A DNA stretch of 64,000 nt. It comes from Adiantum capillus-veneris. Lineage: Eukaryota; Streptophyta; Polypodiopsida; Polypodiales; Pteridaceae. Positions 8,975 through 20,864 of this stretch are shown piece after piece (the first letter of the stretch is position 1; every line of letters starts with the position of its first letter). The position numbers and the translations under genes were made by a program. Location of the stretch: contig CM043951.1 of assembly GCA_014529385.2 (NCBI GenBank), forward strand, positions 111,621,469 to 111,685,468. The letters are read 5' to 3'. The notes beneath the pieces were generated by a model. The model was not told the origin of the DNA. It did not search any database and saw nothing but the letters and a program-made list of their open reading frames with translations.

Positions 8975-11900
8975 GGTGGAGTAACTTACGATGGCAATTA
9001 TGGAGAGCTGAAAAACGACTATCAACAGGTGTTAACTAGGTCAAATGATTACGGCATCGAAATTAAGGGAGACGAAGGAACCAGTGGACTGACCCAGGAG
9101 GAAAAAGGAAAGAAAAAAGTGCTAAGTGTAGTCACCTTGGAAAGGGCATCAAAGCTAGAGGATACATTAGTGATGCCTATTGGGAAGAGGACCACAGAGG
9201 AAAAGGAAGGAAGAAGTGCCCGAGGTCCTAATAAGAAGAAAGGAAAGAGCCATGAAGGCGAGGATGTCAAGGACAAGAGGAAAAGGAGAGCTCGTCAAAA
9301 GTTTCATGTTTCAGATTTTCCACTAGGGGATGGGCAATTAAGCTATGACTTGAAGGAGGATCTGACGAGCAAGAAGGCAGATGTTACTTTTGGGTAGCTT
9401 ATAGAGATGGTGCCTAAGCTAAAGCGACAGTGGAAGAGGATGGTTAACCCAATGGAGAAAGAGCCAGAGAGAGGTTCAGTAAAGGTGTTGGCAACGGATG
9501 AGCTACCAGACATTTGTCTAATAGTAGATGTGTGGCATAAAAGGAAAAATTTGGGACAAGGTTATGTGGATGGAGGAGCCCAAATATGCGTCATAACACA
9601 CTCATGCGTTGAGAAGATGGGTCTCACAGTGGCTGGGGTGTCAGGGTTTCGGATCAGATTGGCAAACCATCAAAAAGTAAAATGCTTGGGTGTTGTAAAG
9701 AGCTTAGAAGTGGAGGCATATGATGCAAAGGCAGTGGTTGATTTTCATGTGATGCCAGCAGGGTTGGGAGCATATCCTATTATACTGGGCAGACCATGGT
9801 TACGTGCAGTGGAAGCTGTTCAAGATTGGCGACATGGTACGATTAGCCTCTATGGAAAGACAGGTACCAAGAAGCTTTATAATATGGACACAAGGAAACG
9901 ATTAGAGGAGCTTTATGAAGATGAGGATGAGTCTAGTGATGAAGACTCTTCCACGGTGACAGATGAGGACAGTGATAGCACTACTAGCAGTGATGAGGAT
10001 GCTGATGTTGCATTTCTTTTGATGGACAAAGAAATCCAGGAGTTTGGTTTAGTTGCATTTGCGAATGAGGTTGAAGATGAAAGTGAAGGGCTTTATGAAG
10101 TGATTGAAGGGCTGATGCAAACCAAGGTTGAGTTGTCAAAGAAGCAGGAATTGATGACACAAATGATCAGTGGAGACCTCTCAACTATGGAGAAGGATAT
10201 ATATTTGCACATGCTGGCTAGTTTTCCTGATTTGTTCATTACTTCATATGAAGAGATCAGAGGGTTCAAGGGCGAAGATATGCATATAGAGCTGAAAGAA
10301 GGTGCTAAGCCAGTGCGGCAAAGGCTAAGAAGGATGGGTCAAGAGCAAATGGAAGCCTTGCGAGAAGAGGTGGACAAGTTATTGAAGGCAGGGTTCATAG
10401 TCCCTGTGGAGACCACAGAATGGGTGAGTCCAGTTGTAGTCAGTCCAAAGAAGGATGGGAAGTGGAGAATTTGTGTAGATTTTAAACCCTTAAATGCAAC
10501 CACTAAGAAGAACCCATATCCTCTTCCATTCATTGATCAGATCTTGGATTCAGTGGCAGGTTATGAGAGGTATAGTGTGTGTGATGGTTTTTCAGGCTAT
10601 TTTCAATTGAAGATTGCTCTTAAAGACCGCACAAAGACAACTTTTATTACGCCATGGGGCTGCTATTGCTACACAGTATTTCCATTTGGGTTGTCAAATG
10701 GACCTTCCTTCTATCAAGAGAGAGCAAATTGGGTGTTGGAACCATTCATTGGTAGTTGTGTTAAAGCTTTTATGGATGACTTCTGTGTTTATAGCAGTAG
10801 GGTTGAACACCATGAGAAGCTGCAGATGGTATTGGCTCGATATGATGAATGTGGAGGACAACTAAATCCAAAGAAATTTCATCTAGCACAGCCAAGGGTG
10901 AAGTTATTGGGCCACATGGTGTCAGAAAATGGCATTGAGGCTGATCTAGACAAGGTTAAGTCTATTATTCTTCTTCCATCACCTACGAGTACGAAGCAAT
11001 TGGCAACCATTATACACAAAGTGAAGTACATGGCAAGGTTTATTCCATTGTCTTCTCAGATTATTTATCGATTACAAAAAGTGGCAAAGCATGATCCATT
11101 GCAATGGGATGACAAGTGTGAAGAAGTGTTTCAAGAGGTGTTAGGGGGTTTGTCAGCCATGCAGGCTCCTGATTGGGAGAAAGTTTTTTATGTAAATCCC
11201 TCAGTAGGGGATGATGCCATTGGAGCCATGCTATTGAAAAAGGGGAAGGGCAGCCATTATATGAGGCCAGTGTATTGTGCAAGCCGAGTGAAGTTGGTAG
11301 CGGAGAGAAAGTTCTCGGAAGTAGAGCTAGTGATGGCCAGTGTAATATTTGCTTGTCGACGATTTCGTCATTACTTGCTGCCACGGCCTTTTGTTTTCTT
11401 GACGAGTTATGCTTTTTTGCCACAGTTAATTAATGGTACTAACATGTCAACTGTGGTGAAGAAATGGGTAATTGAGCTGCAAGAGTTTGAGTTCTCTTTT
11501 CTAGTGGAAGATAGTACAAGGGCTACCCTAGCTGATTTGTTGACCTACAAGGAGAATCCCCTTATTGTTAAGGAAGAGGTGGTGAGAAAGGTAGTTGAAG
11601 AAGTGCCACAGATCAGCAATGCACATGTGTTGTTCTTTGATGGTTCATACAGAAAGAGCCATGATGCAGCTTCAGGGGGTATAGAACTTTATGATCCAGA
11701 GGGGAAGCTAGTATGAAAGAGAGGGTTCAAATTGGATGCTCATAGTAACAATGAGGCTGAATATGCTACTCTGGAAGCCGGATTACACATTTGTTTGAAG
11801 CATGGGGTTCGAAGGTTGATCATAAAAGGTGATGCCTTGTTAGTGGTGAAGTAAGTGCTGGGTGTGTGGAAGAGCAAGAACACCTCATTGAAGGAAATGT

Positions 11901-13417
11901 GCTTCAGAATTAAAGGCCTGTTAAAAAAGTTTGAAGCATGGAGCATCAGACACATTGAACGTGCTCTAAATGGAGAGGCACATGAAGCAACTCAAGGCAT
12001 GATTGGGGAACTATTCGTATTGAGGACCAATTTACCTCTTTATCATGGCCGACAAATCTTGGCTCAAGAAGAGGAGTTTTTGCTAACCGGAATCATTCCA
12101 AAGGAGATTCATAAGTCTAAGAAGTATGGCTTTGTGCGTAGAGCATACACGTACAAATTGATTGGTGATGTCTTATACATGAAAGGGGCTGATCTCGTGT
12201 TGAGACGTGTACCTTGGCAGGAGGAGCTTTACAGAGTGTTGGAAGAGAATCATGAAGGCGCATGTGGTGGCCATTTTGCTCTAAAGATCACCTTGCATAA
12301 GATTTTGCAAGAGGGGTATGTATGGCCTAGTTTGAACAAGGATGTTCACCATTGGTGTAGGTCTTGCAATAGGTGTCAAGCATTTGGGAAGAGAGTGTTG
12401 AAGCCAGAGCTACGAAAAACCATTATGGCGTTTGATGTGTTTGAAAAGTGGGGGATTGATGCAATTGGCCCGTTACCTATCACAAGCAGGGGCAAAAGCT
12501 ATATTTTGACGGCAATGGACTATCTTTCTAGATGAGTAGAGGCTATAGCAGTAAAACAGATCACTGCAAAGGATGTGGAAAAATTTGTGTATGATGAAAT
12601 ATGTTGCAAGTTTGGGGTGCCACTGGAGCTACTTTCAGATAAGGGGCCTGGCTTTAGAGCTAAATTGCTAGATTTTTTATGTGCAAAGATGAAGATTAGG
12701 CACCAGCCTACCACTCCTTATTACCCACAGTGTAATGGCTTAAATGAAAGATTCAATGGTGAGTTGGTACAGATTCTTTCGAAAGTGATAGAGCACCAAG
12801 GAAAGAATTGGGATTTGGAATTACCTAGTGCATTATGGGCTTACCGTACTTCGGTGAAGACATGTACAGGGTTTACTCCATTTCATTTGGTGTATGGAAA
12901 AGAAGCACTATTGTCTGTGGAAGTAGAGTTTCCTGCAGTCAAGATGTTAGAGAAGGTGCTTGGGCCGCCTAGTGATGCATTCGAAGAGAGGCTCTTACAG
13001 CTACAAGAGGTTCAACTGGATAGGATTAGTGCATTGGAACATTATGGGCAGATGCAAGATAGGGCTTTAGCAAAGATAAATGAAAAGGTCAAAAGTAAGG
13101 GTATCAAGAAGCATGACTTGGTTTTGCACTACAACAGTAAGGTGGACAACACCTTCCAAAAGAAGTTTCAAATTAAGTGGGAAGGCCCTTTCAAGGTAGT
13201 GGAGTGTTTTCCAAATGGCACATATCAGCTGGCTAACCTGGATGGTGTTCTACATAAGCCAAGGGTAAATGGATTGCGTCTTAAATTGTATCATGCTAGA
13301 TTGATGATGGTGGAGCAAGATGAACTGTCTGTGGAGCAAGCAATGTTGGTGACGGATGAGGAGACCTGTGATGCGGCGAGTCTCATATCGCTCTTTCCTG
13401 CTGCTGATCATGAATGA
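8975..13417 (+). pseudogene. pol: Element B pol: protease, RT, RNase H, second RNase H, integrase
   Basis: A single frame (frame 2) runs from 8975 to the TGA at 13415-13417, with in-frame stops only at 9395-9397 (TAG), 11714-11716 (TGA), 11852-11854 (TAA) and 12533-12535 (TGA). Protease is near 9560 (Y-V-D-G-G-A-Q, DGG active site). RT covers about 10370-10930 with F-M-D-D-F near 10770. RT-linked RNase H covers 11100-11560. A second RNase H starts near 11632 (F-F-D-G-S-Y, N-N-E-A-E-Y). Integrase has H-H-W-C-R-S-C-N-R-C zinc ligands near 12350, G-I-D-A, L-S-D-K-G-P-G-F and N-E-R-F-N-G as the D,D,E residues, then a C-terminal domain ending about 13300. No frameshift is seen. Each stop is one transition away from Gln or Trp. 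Confidence 0.93.
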
Positions 13418-13445
13418 TCTAGCAGGCTAGGGGATGGGCAAATTA

Positions 13446-14572
13446 TGTCAGGAGTTTTTTGGAGCAAGGGATTGCGCATATGTACATATACATGCATGGT
13501 GCATCAAATAAATAATTGCCCATTTTTCATAGCCAGCTGGTTACGTGGGGCCCACATGTGTACAGGTAGGACAGGGTGTACATAGTGCATCAATTTTCAC
13601 TATTACCAGTACCACTGTGTTTTTTCTACAATAAGGAGGAGTTGGTAGCGTGTAAAACTTTTTGAGGAAGCTATACGCGGGCCGACGACATGAGGTAAGC
13701 AGGTGCGTCAGATGGCATCGAGTGGCGTCAAGAGGCCGAACGGGGTCAATATTTGCACGTGGATGAATACGGACACAAAGTGGTGTTTTCTTGTGAGAGT
13801 TATGCAGAAAGTTCATCATTAGGACCACTTTTTGGGGCCACTTCACGTGGTTGCGAGACGCATTATTGAAAAAAAATGAGTGCCAGGTGTGCGGATGATG
13901 CAAAAAAGGTGACAACTATGCACTGCGAGGTCAGTTTTTGGCCTGTTCGGGGTCCGTTTGAGGTCATCTAAAAGGCCAAGGGTGCCCAAATAATAAATCT
14001 AAGTGTGGGAACTGAAAAAACAAAGAGAAGACCAGAAAAAACGTGGAGAAGAGAGGAGGAACAGCCGCAGGTGTGTTTTTGGGGTTTTTGGAGCCTATTT
14101 TGGCCGTAAACTGCTCATCCGAGGTCGGATTTGAGCACTTTGACATTATAGACTGGGGTTTTGGGCCGTTCCGGACGCGATGGCGCTGTTCATTTTGCCA
14201 AATTCCTCACTCTTTTCCTGCTTTTTTTTCTCTGTAAGTTTCTTCTATGAGCGAAGTTTCTGCTCTAGTTTGTGATTGTATCTGGCTTATTTTACCCATA
14301 TTGTGTGAGCTATTTGCCCCATTGGTGTTGGCCCAAGCTCAATTGTATCTAAACATCAGAAATTCTCCTCTTTTGAGCTGAGGTTTTTGGGTGTGTGTGT
14401 GTGTGTGTGTCTGTGTGGAGTGGGCAAGTGGATAGTCTCTCTCCTCTCACTCCACTCGGCCAGGTGTGTTGTCTAAGCCGAGTGGTGCCCCATAGTGTGT
14501 GTTTGTGTATGTTCCCAAGAGTGTGTGTCGGGTCGTTATAGAGGTGCTGTGTGTGTTTTCATCCCGCTTACA
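13446..14572 (+). repeat. Element B 3' LTR
   Basis: It runs from TGTCAGG to GCTTACA, preceded by a purine-rich stretch (AGGGGATGGGCAAA, ending near 13442) that probably serves as the polypurine tract. It is shorter than the 5' LTR, mainly through shorter GT tracts and one missing block. Confidence 0.92.
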
Positions 14573-14576
14573 ACGG
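14573..14576. other. Target-site duplication, right copy (ACGG)
   Basis: It matches 3160-3163. Element A integrase resumes in frame at the following base. Confidence 0.8.
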
Positions 14577-15801
14577 TTTGTACTGTAAGGGTAAGGACCA
14601 AATACTCAGGAAGGTCCCTCTCTCTCAGGAAATCACGGGAGTAATCGCTAGTTGTCTCGACGGGGTTTGTGGTGGTCACTTTGCCCTGGACATAACAAGT
14701 AGGAAAATATTGCAGGCAGGCTTCATATGGCCTAGCTTCAACCGTGATGTACACCACTGGTGCAAAACGTGTAAGTTGTGTCAAAAGGCCGGCACTAGAT
14801 CACTTATGCCTGAACCACAGACACCTATTCTCTCATATGGCCCATTTGAAAAATGGGGTATCGATGCCATTGGGCCATTACCTAGGGCCAACTCAGGAAA
14901 ATTCTACATTATCATGGGGGTCGACTACATGACTAGATGGGCAGAGGCTACAGCCACCACTAGAATCAGAGCAGTAGAGGTAGCTAAATTTATCTACGAG
15001 CACATATGCTGTAGGTTTGGCACACCTTTAGAGATCATCTCTGATAGAGGGCCAGGTTTCAGAGCAGACTTGGTAGGAGAATTAATGCAGAAACTCGGCA
15101 TTACAAGGAGGCACTCTTCACCATATTACCCTGAATGTAATGGCCTAGTTGAAAAGGTAAATGGAATGGTTTCTAAAATTATTACCAAGTAGGTAAACAA
15201 TCATCCTGGAGACTGGGATAAGTATCTACTACCAGCTTTATGGGCCTACACAACTTCATTTCGTACATCCTTGGGATTCACACCATATCATCTAGTATTT
15301 GGTAAGGAAGCAATCTTGCCCATTGAAGTGCAACTACAAAGTCTCAGAGTAATGGCAAGCCAGCTTCAACAGCCCAACATGCATTTGAGAGATCACATCA
15401 TCAACTTGGAAAGACTGCAGCTGGACAGAGAAGAAGCAATAAATTATTATGCAGCACAAGAAGAGCATAGACGGCTTAGCTTTAACGAGCATCTCCGGAA
15501 AAAAGAATTGAAGAAAGAAATGTTGGTGCTCCGCTACGACAATCGCTTCGACACGCGCAAGGATAAGAAACTCCTACTCCGATGGGAAGTTCCTTTCATC
15601 GTCAGGAAAAAGTATGCCAATGGAAGCTACCAGCTTGTGGAGGGTGATGGAAAACTTCATAAAACCAGGGTAAATGGTTGGCGACTTAAACCTTATTTTC
15701 TTCGATTTGACCAGGCTCCACCAATTGACATTCCAGATGAGGACACACCCTCAGCCACCACCTCCAACGATAATGATCAAACAGATGAGCTAGAGACATG
15801 A
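14577..15801 (+). pseudogene. Element A integrase, C-terminal continuation
   Basis: It continues the codon interrupted at 3163. The zinc-binding half contains G-G-H-F-A-L and H-H-W-C-K-T-C-K-L-C. The catalytic core shows G-I-D-A-I-G-P-L-P, I-S-D-R-G-P-G-F and C-N-G-L-V-E-K-V-N-G for the D,D,E residues. The C-terminal domain (about 15500-15690) includes L-R-W-E-V-P-F and R-V-N-G-W-R-L-K. There is one in-frame stop, TAG at 15190-15192, consistent with CAG to TAG. The protein ends with an acidic, Thr/Ser-rich tail at TGA 15799-15801. It was inactivated both by this stop and by the B insertion. Confidence 0.92.
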
Positions 15802-15813
15802 ATGCTTCTAGCC

Positions 15814-15825
15814 AAAAGGGGAGGG
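15814..15825 (+). other. Polypurine tract of element A
   Basis: AAAAGGGGAGGG, four bases before the TGATGGGGGC that I take as the 3' LTR start. Confidence 0.75.
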
Positions 15826-16149
15826 CTAATGATGGGGGCTTTTCACAAGCCAAGCTCCCATACCCCCCCTTCTCTCGTCCCCACCCCATGAAAACCCCCT
15901 CTTAGGGAGGGAGTGATAAAAGGCATTGGAAAAAGTAAGAAAAAAATAAAGTATGATTATGTAAATATATAAGAAAGGTAAAATAGGCCACCTCATGCCT
16001 GCGGGGTAGCCCATCCCCACCTTGCCTCCTTTTTTCTTCACTGTTGCCCCGCCCTGTGTCCCTTTTCCTCTCCTCCACTCAAAAGGTCAACCCCCTCTCT
16101 CTTCCCCTTGTCCTTTCTCCTTTCTCTCTCCCCTCAAGCTACCCCACCT

Positions 16150-16212
16150 CTCACCAATAATGCATTATAACTCACCAATAATACATTATAACTCACCAAT
16201 AATGCACCCTAA
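16150..16212. repeat. 21-bp repeat, three copies, in A LTR U3
   Basis: Units begin CTCACCAATAAT at 16150, 16171 and 16192. The third is diverged. Confidence 0.9.
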
Positions 16213-16685
16213 CTCACATGCAACTTACCCTATCTTCCAAAATAGTATACCCCACCCCCTCTTTCTCTCTCCTATCATATCCCATGACCCAAATACCCCC
16301 CTCTCTCTCTAAAGGGCGCCATATCTCTTGTCTTGTAGCTAAATAACCTCCCCCACACTCACACACACTCAGTTTCATTGAAAAAGGTGCCCATAGACCC
16401 ATCCCCACCCGGTGGTTACCTGATTTTTCTTGTGTTCACACACATATGCACACAGATTCACCTCTGAACACACTCCCCTCTCTCCCCTCTTGTAATTACT
16501 TTAGTCTCCATGTCACCTCTCACTTTTTTTCATCAACCCATCTCTGTCTCTTAGTCTCTCTCTCATGAAACTTCTGTTCTGGCACATATACACACAGTCA
16601 GACAAGTGGGGCCCACAGTCACATGGCTTATGTAGATAATGATTTCTTCATTTCTAAATTCTAGAATTCCTCCCCCCTCCTCCCC

Positions 16686-16694
16686 TATATAAAG
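16686..16694 (+). promoter_or_regulatory. TATA box in element A LTR
   Basis: TATATAAAG in a CT-rich context, with a poly(A) signal about 300 bp downstream. This fits the U3-R boundary of an LTR promoter. Confidence 0.7.
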
Positions 16695-16994
16695 AGGGGT
16701 CACCATCACACTAAATACACACACAAAATCACCAAAGAACACACTATGCACTGTGTGTGCCTAGTGCACACACACACCCACACCATCACCATCACCACAA
16801 TCACCATGCTCCTCTTGAGCATGACCTCTACACACTTGGCTATGGAAGATGAAGGGCATCTAAATGAAGGATGATGTCCATAACCCTCGTGCGACTCTTC
16901 GCCATCAACTCCCACCTATCCGCCATGTGCTCTACCACTCTCTCCCTTCTCATTCCCCTACTCTATGCTCCCCATTTCATCGCCTTATTCTCTA

Positions 16995-17000
16995 AATAAA
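16995..17000 (+). terminator. Poly(A) signal in element A LTR
   Basis: AATAAA downstream of the TATA box at 16686, followed by T-rich sequence near 17020. Confidence 0.55.
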
Positions 17001-17165
17001 GCTTGAGGTTTTGTGAGTATGTTTTTTTTCAATGTTTTGCCCATGTGAGGTGTGCGGAATCGCCACCTAATCTTCTGTTTGGAGTGAGCTTGTGTATGTG
17101 TGAAGGGTGTGCGGATTCGCCATCCTTTTGTGGTGCCTAAGTACTAAGCCGCTATACCCCCTCCC

Positions 17166-17166
<1 letters not shown>

Positions 17167-17222
<56 letters not shown>
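17167..17222. repeat. CT microsatellite in A LTR
   Basis: A run of CT dinucleotides, nearly uninterrupted. Confidence 0.95.
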
Positions 17223-17226
<4 letters not shown>

Positions 17227-17424
17227 TGATCTCATCCCCTTTCCTCTTCATCATTACTCCCAAGCATCCATCTCTCTTGGATGAAAACTTTGTTATGGTG
17301 GTGTGTTGTTTGCGTCCTAGCCGCTGAAGCTAGGTGGTGCCCCTGTTTGCCTTACCATGACAGGCTCGAGGCGCTCCATTAGGTCCCCGGTGTTTTAGAG
17401 GCCGTCGGGGGTTCGGGGTTCGGT

Positions 17425-18854
17425 TTGCTCCCGTCAGGAGGTCGATCCGATGCCAGCGACACCAACACAATTATGCGCACGGATTTGAATGCCAAATGCG
17501 TTCATCTTGTCGGCATCCCTCATGAAGCCTTGGTAGAATGTATAAGGGTCGGAGAAGGCTCCGTTGGTGTGTGCACATTGTACACCATCAAAGGCATCTC
17601 TTTTTTTCCAGATCACATTACATATGTGGAAAAGTGTTACAAGGGAGGGAGTGAGGCAAAATTTCACAGCTTTCAGACAGAGAAAGGAATGCAAATGCTT
17701 CACCCCTCCATTGTAAGGTGCATTGGCTTCATTACCAAAGCTCCTTGGATCACAATATTCCCATACTACAATTGGGGGGACCGTGAGTGACATGATATGC
17801 CGTTTACCATTCGCTCACAGATTGTTTAGACGACACATGCAGAGTCTACAACACGGCTGGAGGTCATTGCCTGCAGCAAATCTTCCTGTACAAGAGATAA
17901 ACATGGCACGGATCAAAGCTTTGATCAATAAGATGCTAGCCATTTGTCACGCCTTAATCGATGGCGTTGCACTTGCCCTCTTGGCCGGGATAGTGCAGAG
18001 TGACCTGCACCCATTCAACATAATGTTGACTTTACTGGTACAAATAAACCCTGCATTGGTATCAATGGTTGGGGAATGATGCCCAGAAGGCTAGCTAAGC
18101 GCGCATCAATCAATTATCTGCATCCTCTGGGTTCCCTCTTGAAGCTCTATAGCACAATCATAGGGTCAATGGTCTGGCAAGAGGTCTGCATTATTCTTCT
18201 CAAAAACATCATTGTAATCTTGATATTGACGTGGCAATGCCTCCGTAATGTTTGTTGTTGACGTGCCGGTCGGTGTTGCAAATATCAAGAAAGTTGGATA
18301 CTTTTTTGTTGCACGCATGAAGACCTTGGCTCCAAGATATATAGGCCTATTATGTCTTTCCTTATTCTTTTGGATTTTACATGGTTCAATTCTCTGAGCC
18401 CTTCAATTAATGTTAGGATTATGTAATTCAAGCCACGATAGCCCAATAACAATTGGACTGCGCACATTCGGACTCTATAGTTCTGGAGGCACAGAGAGCA
18501 AGAAATGCAGAGATGGCCAAGCGACCGTGGATTTCTCTAGAACTATACAATCCACGGTGCATAATTGCGTACACAAAAGCGAGTGACATTTGTGCATTGG
18601 GATGACTATTGGACATGCTGACAGATTTTTGGAGTGCAGCCAAAAAAGTTTATTTTCCAGAAGAAGTTTTTCACCACTCTAAAGAAGATGTTATTAGGGC
18701 TATTTGGATTAAAGTAGATTGTTGGATGAAGTTAAAAGAGCGGGAACAAAGAAGAAATGCATTTGACGTGTTGATATTTTTCAAAGAATATTTAAAGACA
18801 GACCCTAACCCTCTCCAACGTCCCTTGTTGAACTTGCACCATCATTTTATCTGA
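17425..18854 (+). pseudogene. Protein-kinase-domain pseudogene (host gene fragment)
   Basis: Kinase subdomains appear in order across three frames. A glycine-loop-like V-G-E-G-S-V-G is near 17540. An E-K-G-M-Q-M-L-H-P-S-I-V segment (helix C to subdomain IV) is near 17685. A catalytic loop reading Q-S-D-L-H-P-F-N-I-M is near 18000, where H-x-D would be expected. A D-F-T-G segment follows, and a G-W-G where DFG/DWG belongs. A P-W-I-S-L-E-L-Y and S-D-I-C-A-L-G block (subdomains VIII-IX) is near 18530-18600. The C-terminal lobe ends at 18854. Defects are frameshifts near 17780 and 18028, the lost catalytic residues, a TGA at 18603-18605 in place of a tryptophan, and degenerate or intronic sequence around 18100-18450. 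It is certainly nonfunctional. The kinase subfamily is not recognised. Confidence 0.75.
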
Positions 18855-19167
18855 TCTGAACATTTTTATGATATGCATCTGCCTTGTCTAGGGTATTCTA
18901 TTTTGTATTGAAGTGTAGTTTCTTTGAAGTGGTTCATCTCCTTGAGTCAATTCTCTTTAATCATTTCAAATTTGTCATGTTGACTATCCGTATTTCAAAT
19001 TCGCCTTGTGATTCATTTAGTACAATTAGTTGTGGTTTCATTTAAAGGATTCTGATGTCTTATGTAGTGGACAAGAAGTTTCTATCTTGTGCATCTGTGA
19101 GACTGTTAAACCGTGAGAATATATATTTGCCAATGATATTGACTATTCATCTATTTGTCGATTGCAG

Positions 19168-19279
19168 TTCCAAGAGAAAATGGCCGATGAAGAACAATAT
19201 ATTGGCACCCAATCACTGCCCAATGATCAACAACAAGCGGCTGTTAATTCATTTCAACACATGAAGTCTCTAACACACG
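19168..19279 (+). other. Candidate exon, possibly of the kinase/RING locus
   Basis: It is preceded by GTCGATTGCAG (3' splice-like) and followed by GGTATGTC (5' splice-like). The ATG at 19180 opens a frame (M-A-D-E-E-Q-Y-I-G-T) that stays open to the splice donor. I recognise no domain. It could belong to the same host gene as the flanking kinase and RING remnants. Confidence 0.3.
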
Positions 19280-20640
19280 GTATGTCGGCAAAGCAAGCGA
19301 CGCGCTGTCATGCTGTGACACATGCATAGTGGGAATGCATGCTACGATATCTATCTTGCAACTTTTAGATACATAATTATATTTTCTATAATGTACATAT
19401 GTATATCTAAGTATAATAATAAGCTTTCTATCTCATCCTATTATCTCAAGGGTAACATATTCTTACTTTACCATCAAAAAGTACTATGAAAAAAGAATCA
19501 ATAGCTCCGCCTCTTTAACTTGGTGCAAAAAGCATTGATTCTTTCCTTCTATATCTTATTATTATCTCATACCCTAGTTAGATCCTATATCTAGGGTAAC
19601 TTCCAAAATATATCTATGTATTTTTTATATTTTTCTTATATTTCTTTTCAATAGCTACTAGGAAGGAATCAAATCCTAGTGGGACACTAGCTTGCATGAT
19701 TCTCAAAGATATCCGTATTTTAATGCATTATTGCAAGCATGATTACAAAACTTTGTCAAGAAGCAATGTCATGCTTTCATATTGCATGAGGTGTCCTTTG
19801 GAATCAAATGAAAGTCAAGGCTAAGGGGACCACGAGAAGACTTTTGCTGCCAAAATTGTACCCTATTTTTGATGATGTTTTTACACAAGGTTCCAATCCG
19901 AATTGGAAAAAGTATATGAAATGGGAGCCGTAGTTTTACTTTTTTATTTGGAGCCATGGTTGAGGAGATATGATGAAAATGCTGGACCCTAATCTGCCCA
20001 AATCATGCAGGGACAGTTCATTTCAAACTTTTCCAGTTTCTGTTCACACTGGCTCTTCTCTTCTTGTGTAAACCCTTGGGGGTTTCCTCCACCTATAAAA
20101 GAGGACCTCTTCTTCCTTGAAAACCATTCAAGCCATTCATGAGATGAGTTCATGAGGAAGTGAGAGTAGTAATTCCCAATTGTAAGCCATAAACATAAGC
20201 CCAAGCCTACACTTACTCCTAGAGTAAGACTACCCGATGTTGTAATCTATCCTTGGAATATAATCTCTAATCAAAGAAGGACTTGAACTTGGTGCATCAA
20301 TCAATGCTTGAAGTATCCCCTCTTCTTATCTCTCCATCATAATGGTGAACAACTCTCGAAGAGTTTGTCAAGTAAAATGTATTTTAGTTTGATATTTTGT
20401 TGATTTCTTGTTGTTTTCTTTTTTATCTCTAATCCAGTATATATCTCTAATTTCACTCCCTCTTCTAACCAAACCTACCTCTCGCACTCTTAAAAATTCA
20501 TTCTCTCTACAAGTTCTAGGTTCTCCTTTCTACAAGTACATCTCTCCCCGCAGTATCCTTATTGCTTACAGGCAAGAGGGCTTGGGAGGGAAATTCTCTT
20601 CTCTTCTATCATATCTATATTTTTCACATACTAGAGTTAA
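19280..20640 (+). other. Noncoding stretch with an LTR-like promoter
   Basis: No coding homology is seen. It is AT-rich from 19330 to 19680. From about 19690 it resembles the U3-R-U5 of a plant LTR, with TATAAAA at 20094-20100 and CT-rich sequence to 20640. It precedes two copies of the small ORF that in elements B and C follows the 5' LTR and leader. It may therefore be the remains of another such element; no clear primer-binding site is visible. Confidence 0.35.
20094..20100 (+). promoter_or_regulatory. TATA box of LTR-like segment
   Basis: TATAAAA followed by GAGGACC and pyrimidine-rich sequence, about 550 bp upstream of the small ORF pair. Confidence 0.45.
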
Positions 20641-20645
20641 CCTAG

Positions 20646-20864
20646 ATGAATAATCCACATAATGAGTATTTCTATCACTTCCACTCTACGCGATCTATTA
20701 GAATTAACGTATGGATTAGCCGTAAAATACACTTTCAACAACGTATAGTGTTTCTCTTTGGCCCAGAAAGGATCAATGAAATACTTCTTTCAACGGATCC
20801 CATCATACTACCTCTTATAGACTATGACTTTTCTTTTGATGTAACTGTAGTTATCTTGCTATGA
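20646..20864 (+). CDS. Conserved small leader ORF, copy 2
   Basis: An uninterrupted ORF of 72 codons (ATG 20646, TGA 20862-20864). The protein has the family core: R-S-I-R-I-N-V-W-I-S-R-K-I, F-Q-Q-R-I-V-F-L-F-G-P-E-R, E-I-L-L-S, P-I-I-L-P-L-I-D-Y and S-F-D-V. It is closest to copies 1 (5061) and 4 (62936). Its stop overlaps the start of copy 3 in an ATGA arrangement. No gag follows here, so it is either a relic of a truncated element or the source gene from which elements acquired the ORF. The function is unknown. Expression is not shown by the sequence. Confidence 0.6.
   Translation: MNNPHNEYFYHFHSTRSIRINVWISRKIHFQQRIVFLFGPERINEILLSTDPIILPLIDYDFSFDVTVVILL

Larger units (their letters stand above)
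3164..14572 (+). mobile_element. Element B: full-length Ty3/Gypsy (Tat-type) LTR retrotransposon nested in A
   Basis: Two LTRs (3164-4333 and 13446-14572) begin TGTCAGG and end CA, and they align along their whole length with few substitutions. The main differences are GT-repeat lengths and one short block missing from the 3' copy. A primer-binding site follows the 5' LTR after 6 nt. The order is then leader, small leader ORF (5061-5279), gag (5351-6307), about 2.7 kb of non-pol DNA, pol (8975-13417) and the 3' LTR. The insertion is in integrase codons of A and is flanked by ACGG. High LTR similarity suggests a fairly recent insertion, but at least five premature stops show that this copy is inactive. 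Confidence 0.93.
1..17354 (+). mobile_element. Element A: Ty3/Gypsy (Tat-type) LTR retrotransposon, split by element B
   Basis: The reading frame is open at the first base, so the 5' LTR, leader and most of gag lie outside the window. Protease, reverse transcriptase and both RNase H domains occupy 2-3163. Integrase resumes at 14577 and the polyprotein ends at 15801, followed by a polypurine tract and a 3' LTR. The 11.4 kb between is a separate complete element (B) inserted in the integrase zinc-finger region. Removing B and one copy of the 4-bp duplication restores the codon series N-D-G-L-Y-C. A second RNase H downstream of the RT-linked one is typical of the Tat lineage. The right boundary (about 17354) is an estimate, because no 5' LTR is available for comparison. 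Confidence 0.85.
15830..17354 (+). repeat. Element A 3' LTR (right end estimated)
   Basis: It starts TGATGGGGGC after the polypurine tract. It holds a TATA box (16686), a poly(A) signal (16995) and a long CT tract. The end near 17354 (a CA in GCCTTACCA) is a guess, since the partner LTR is outside the window. Confidence 0.65.
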
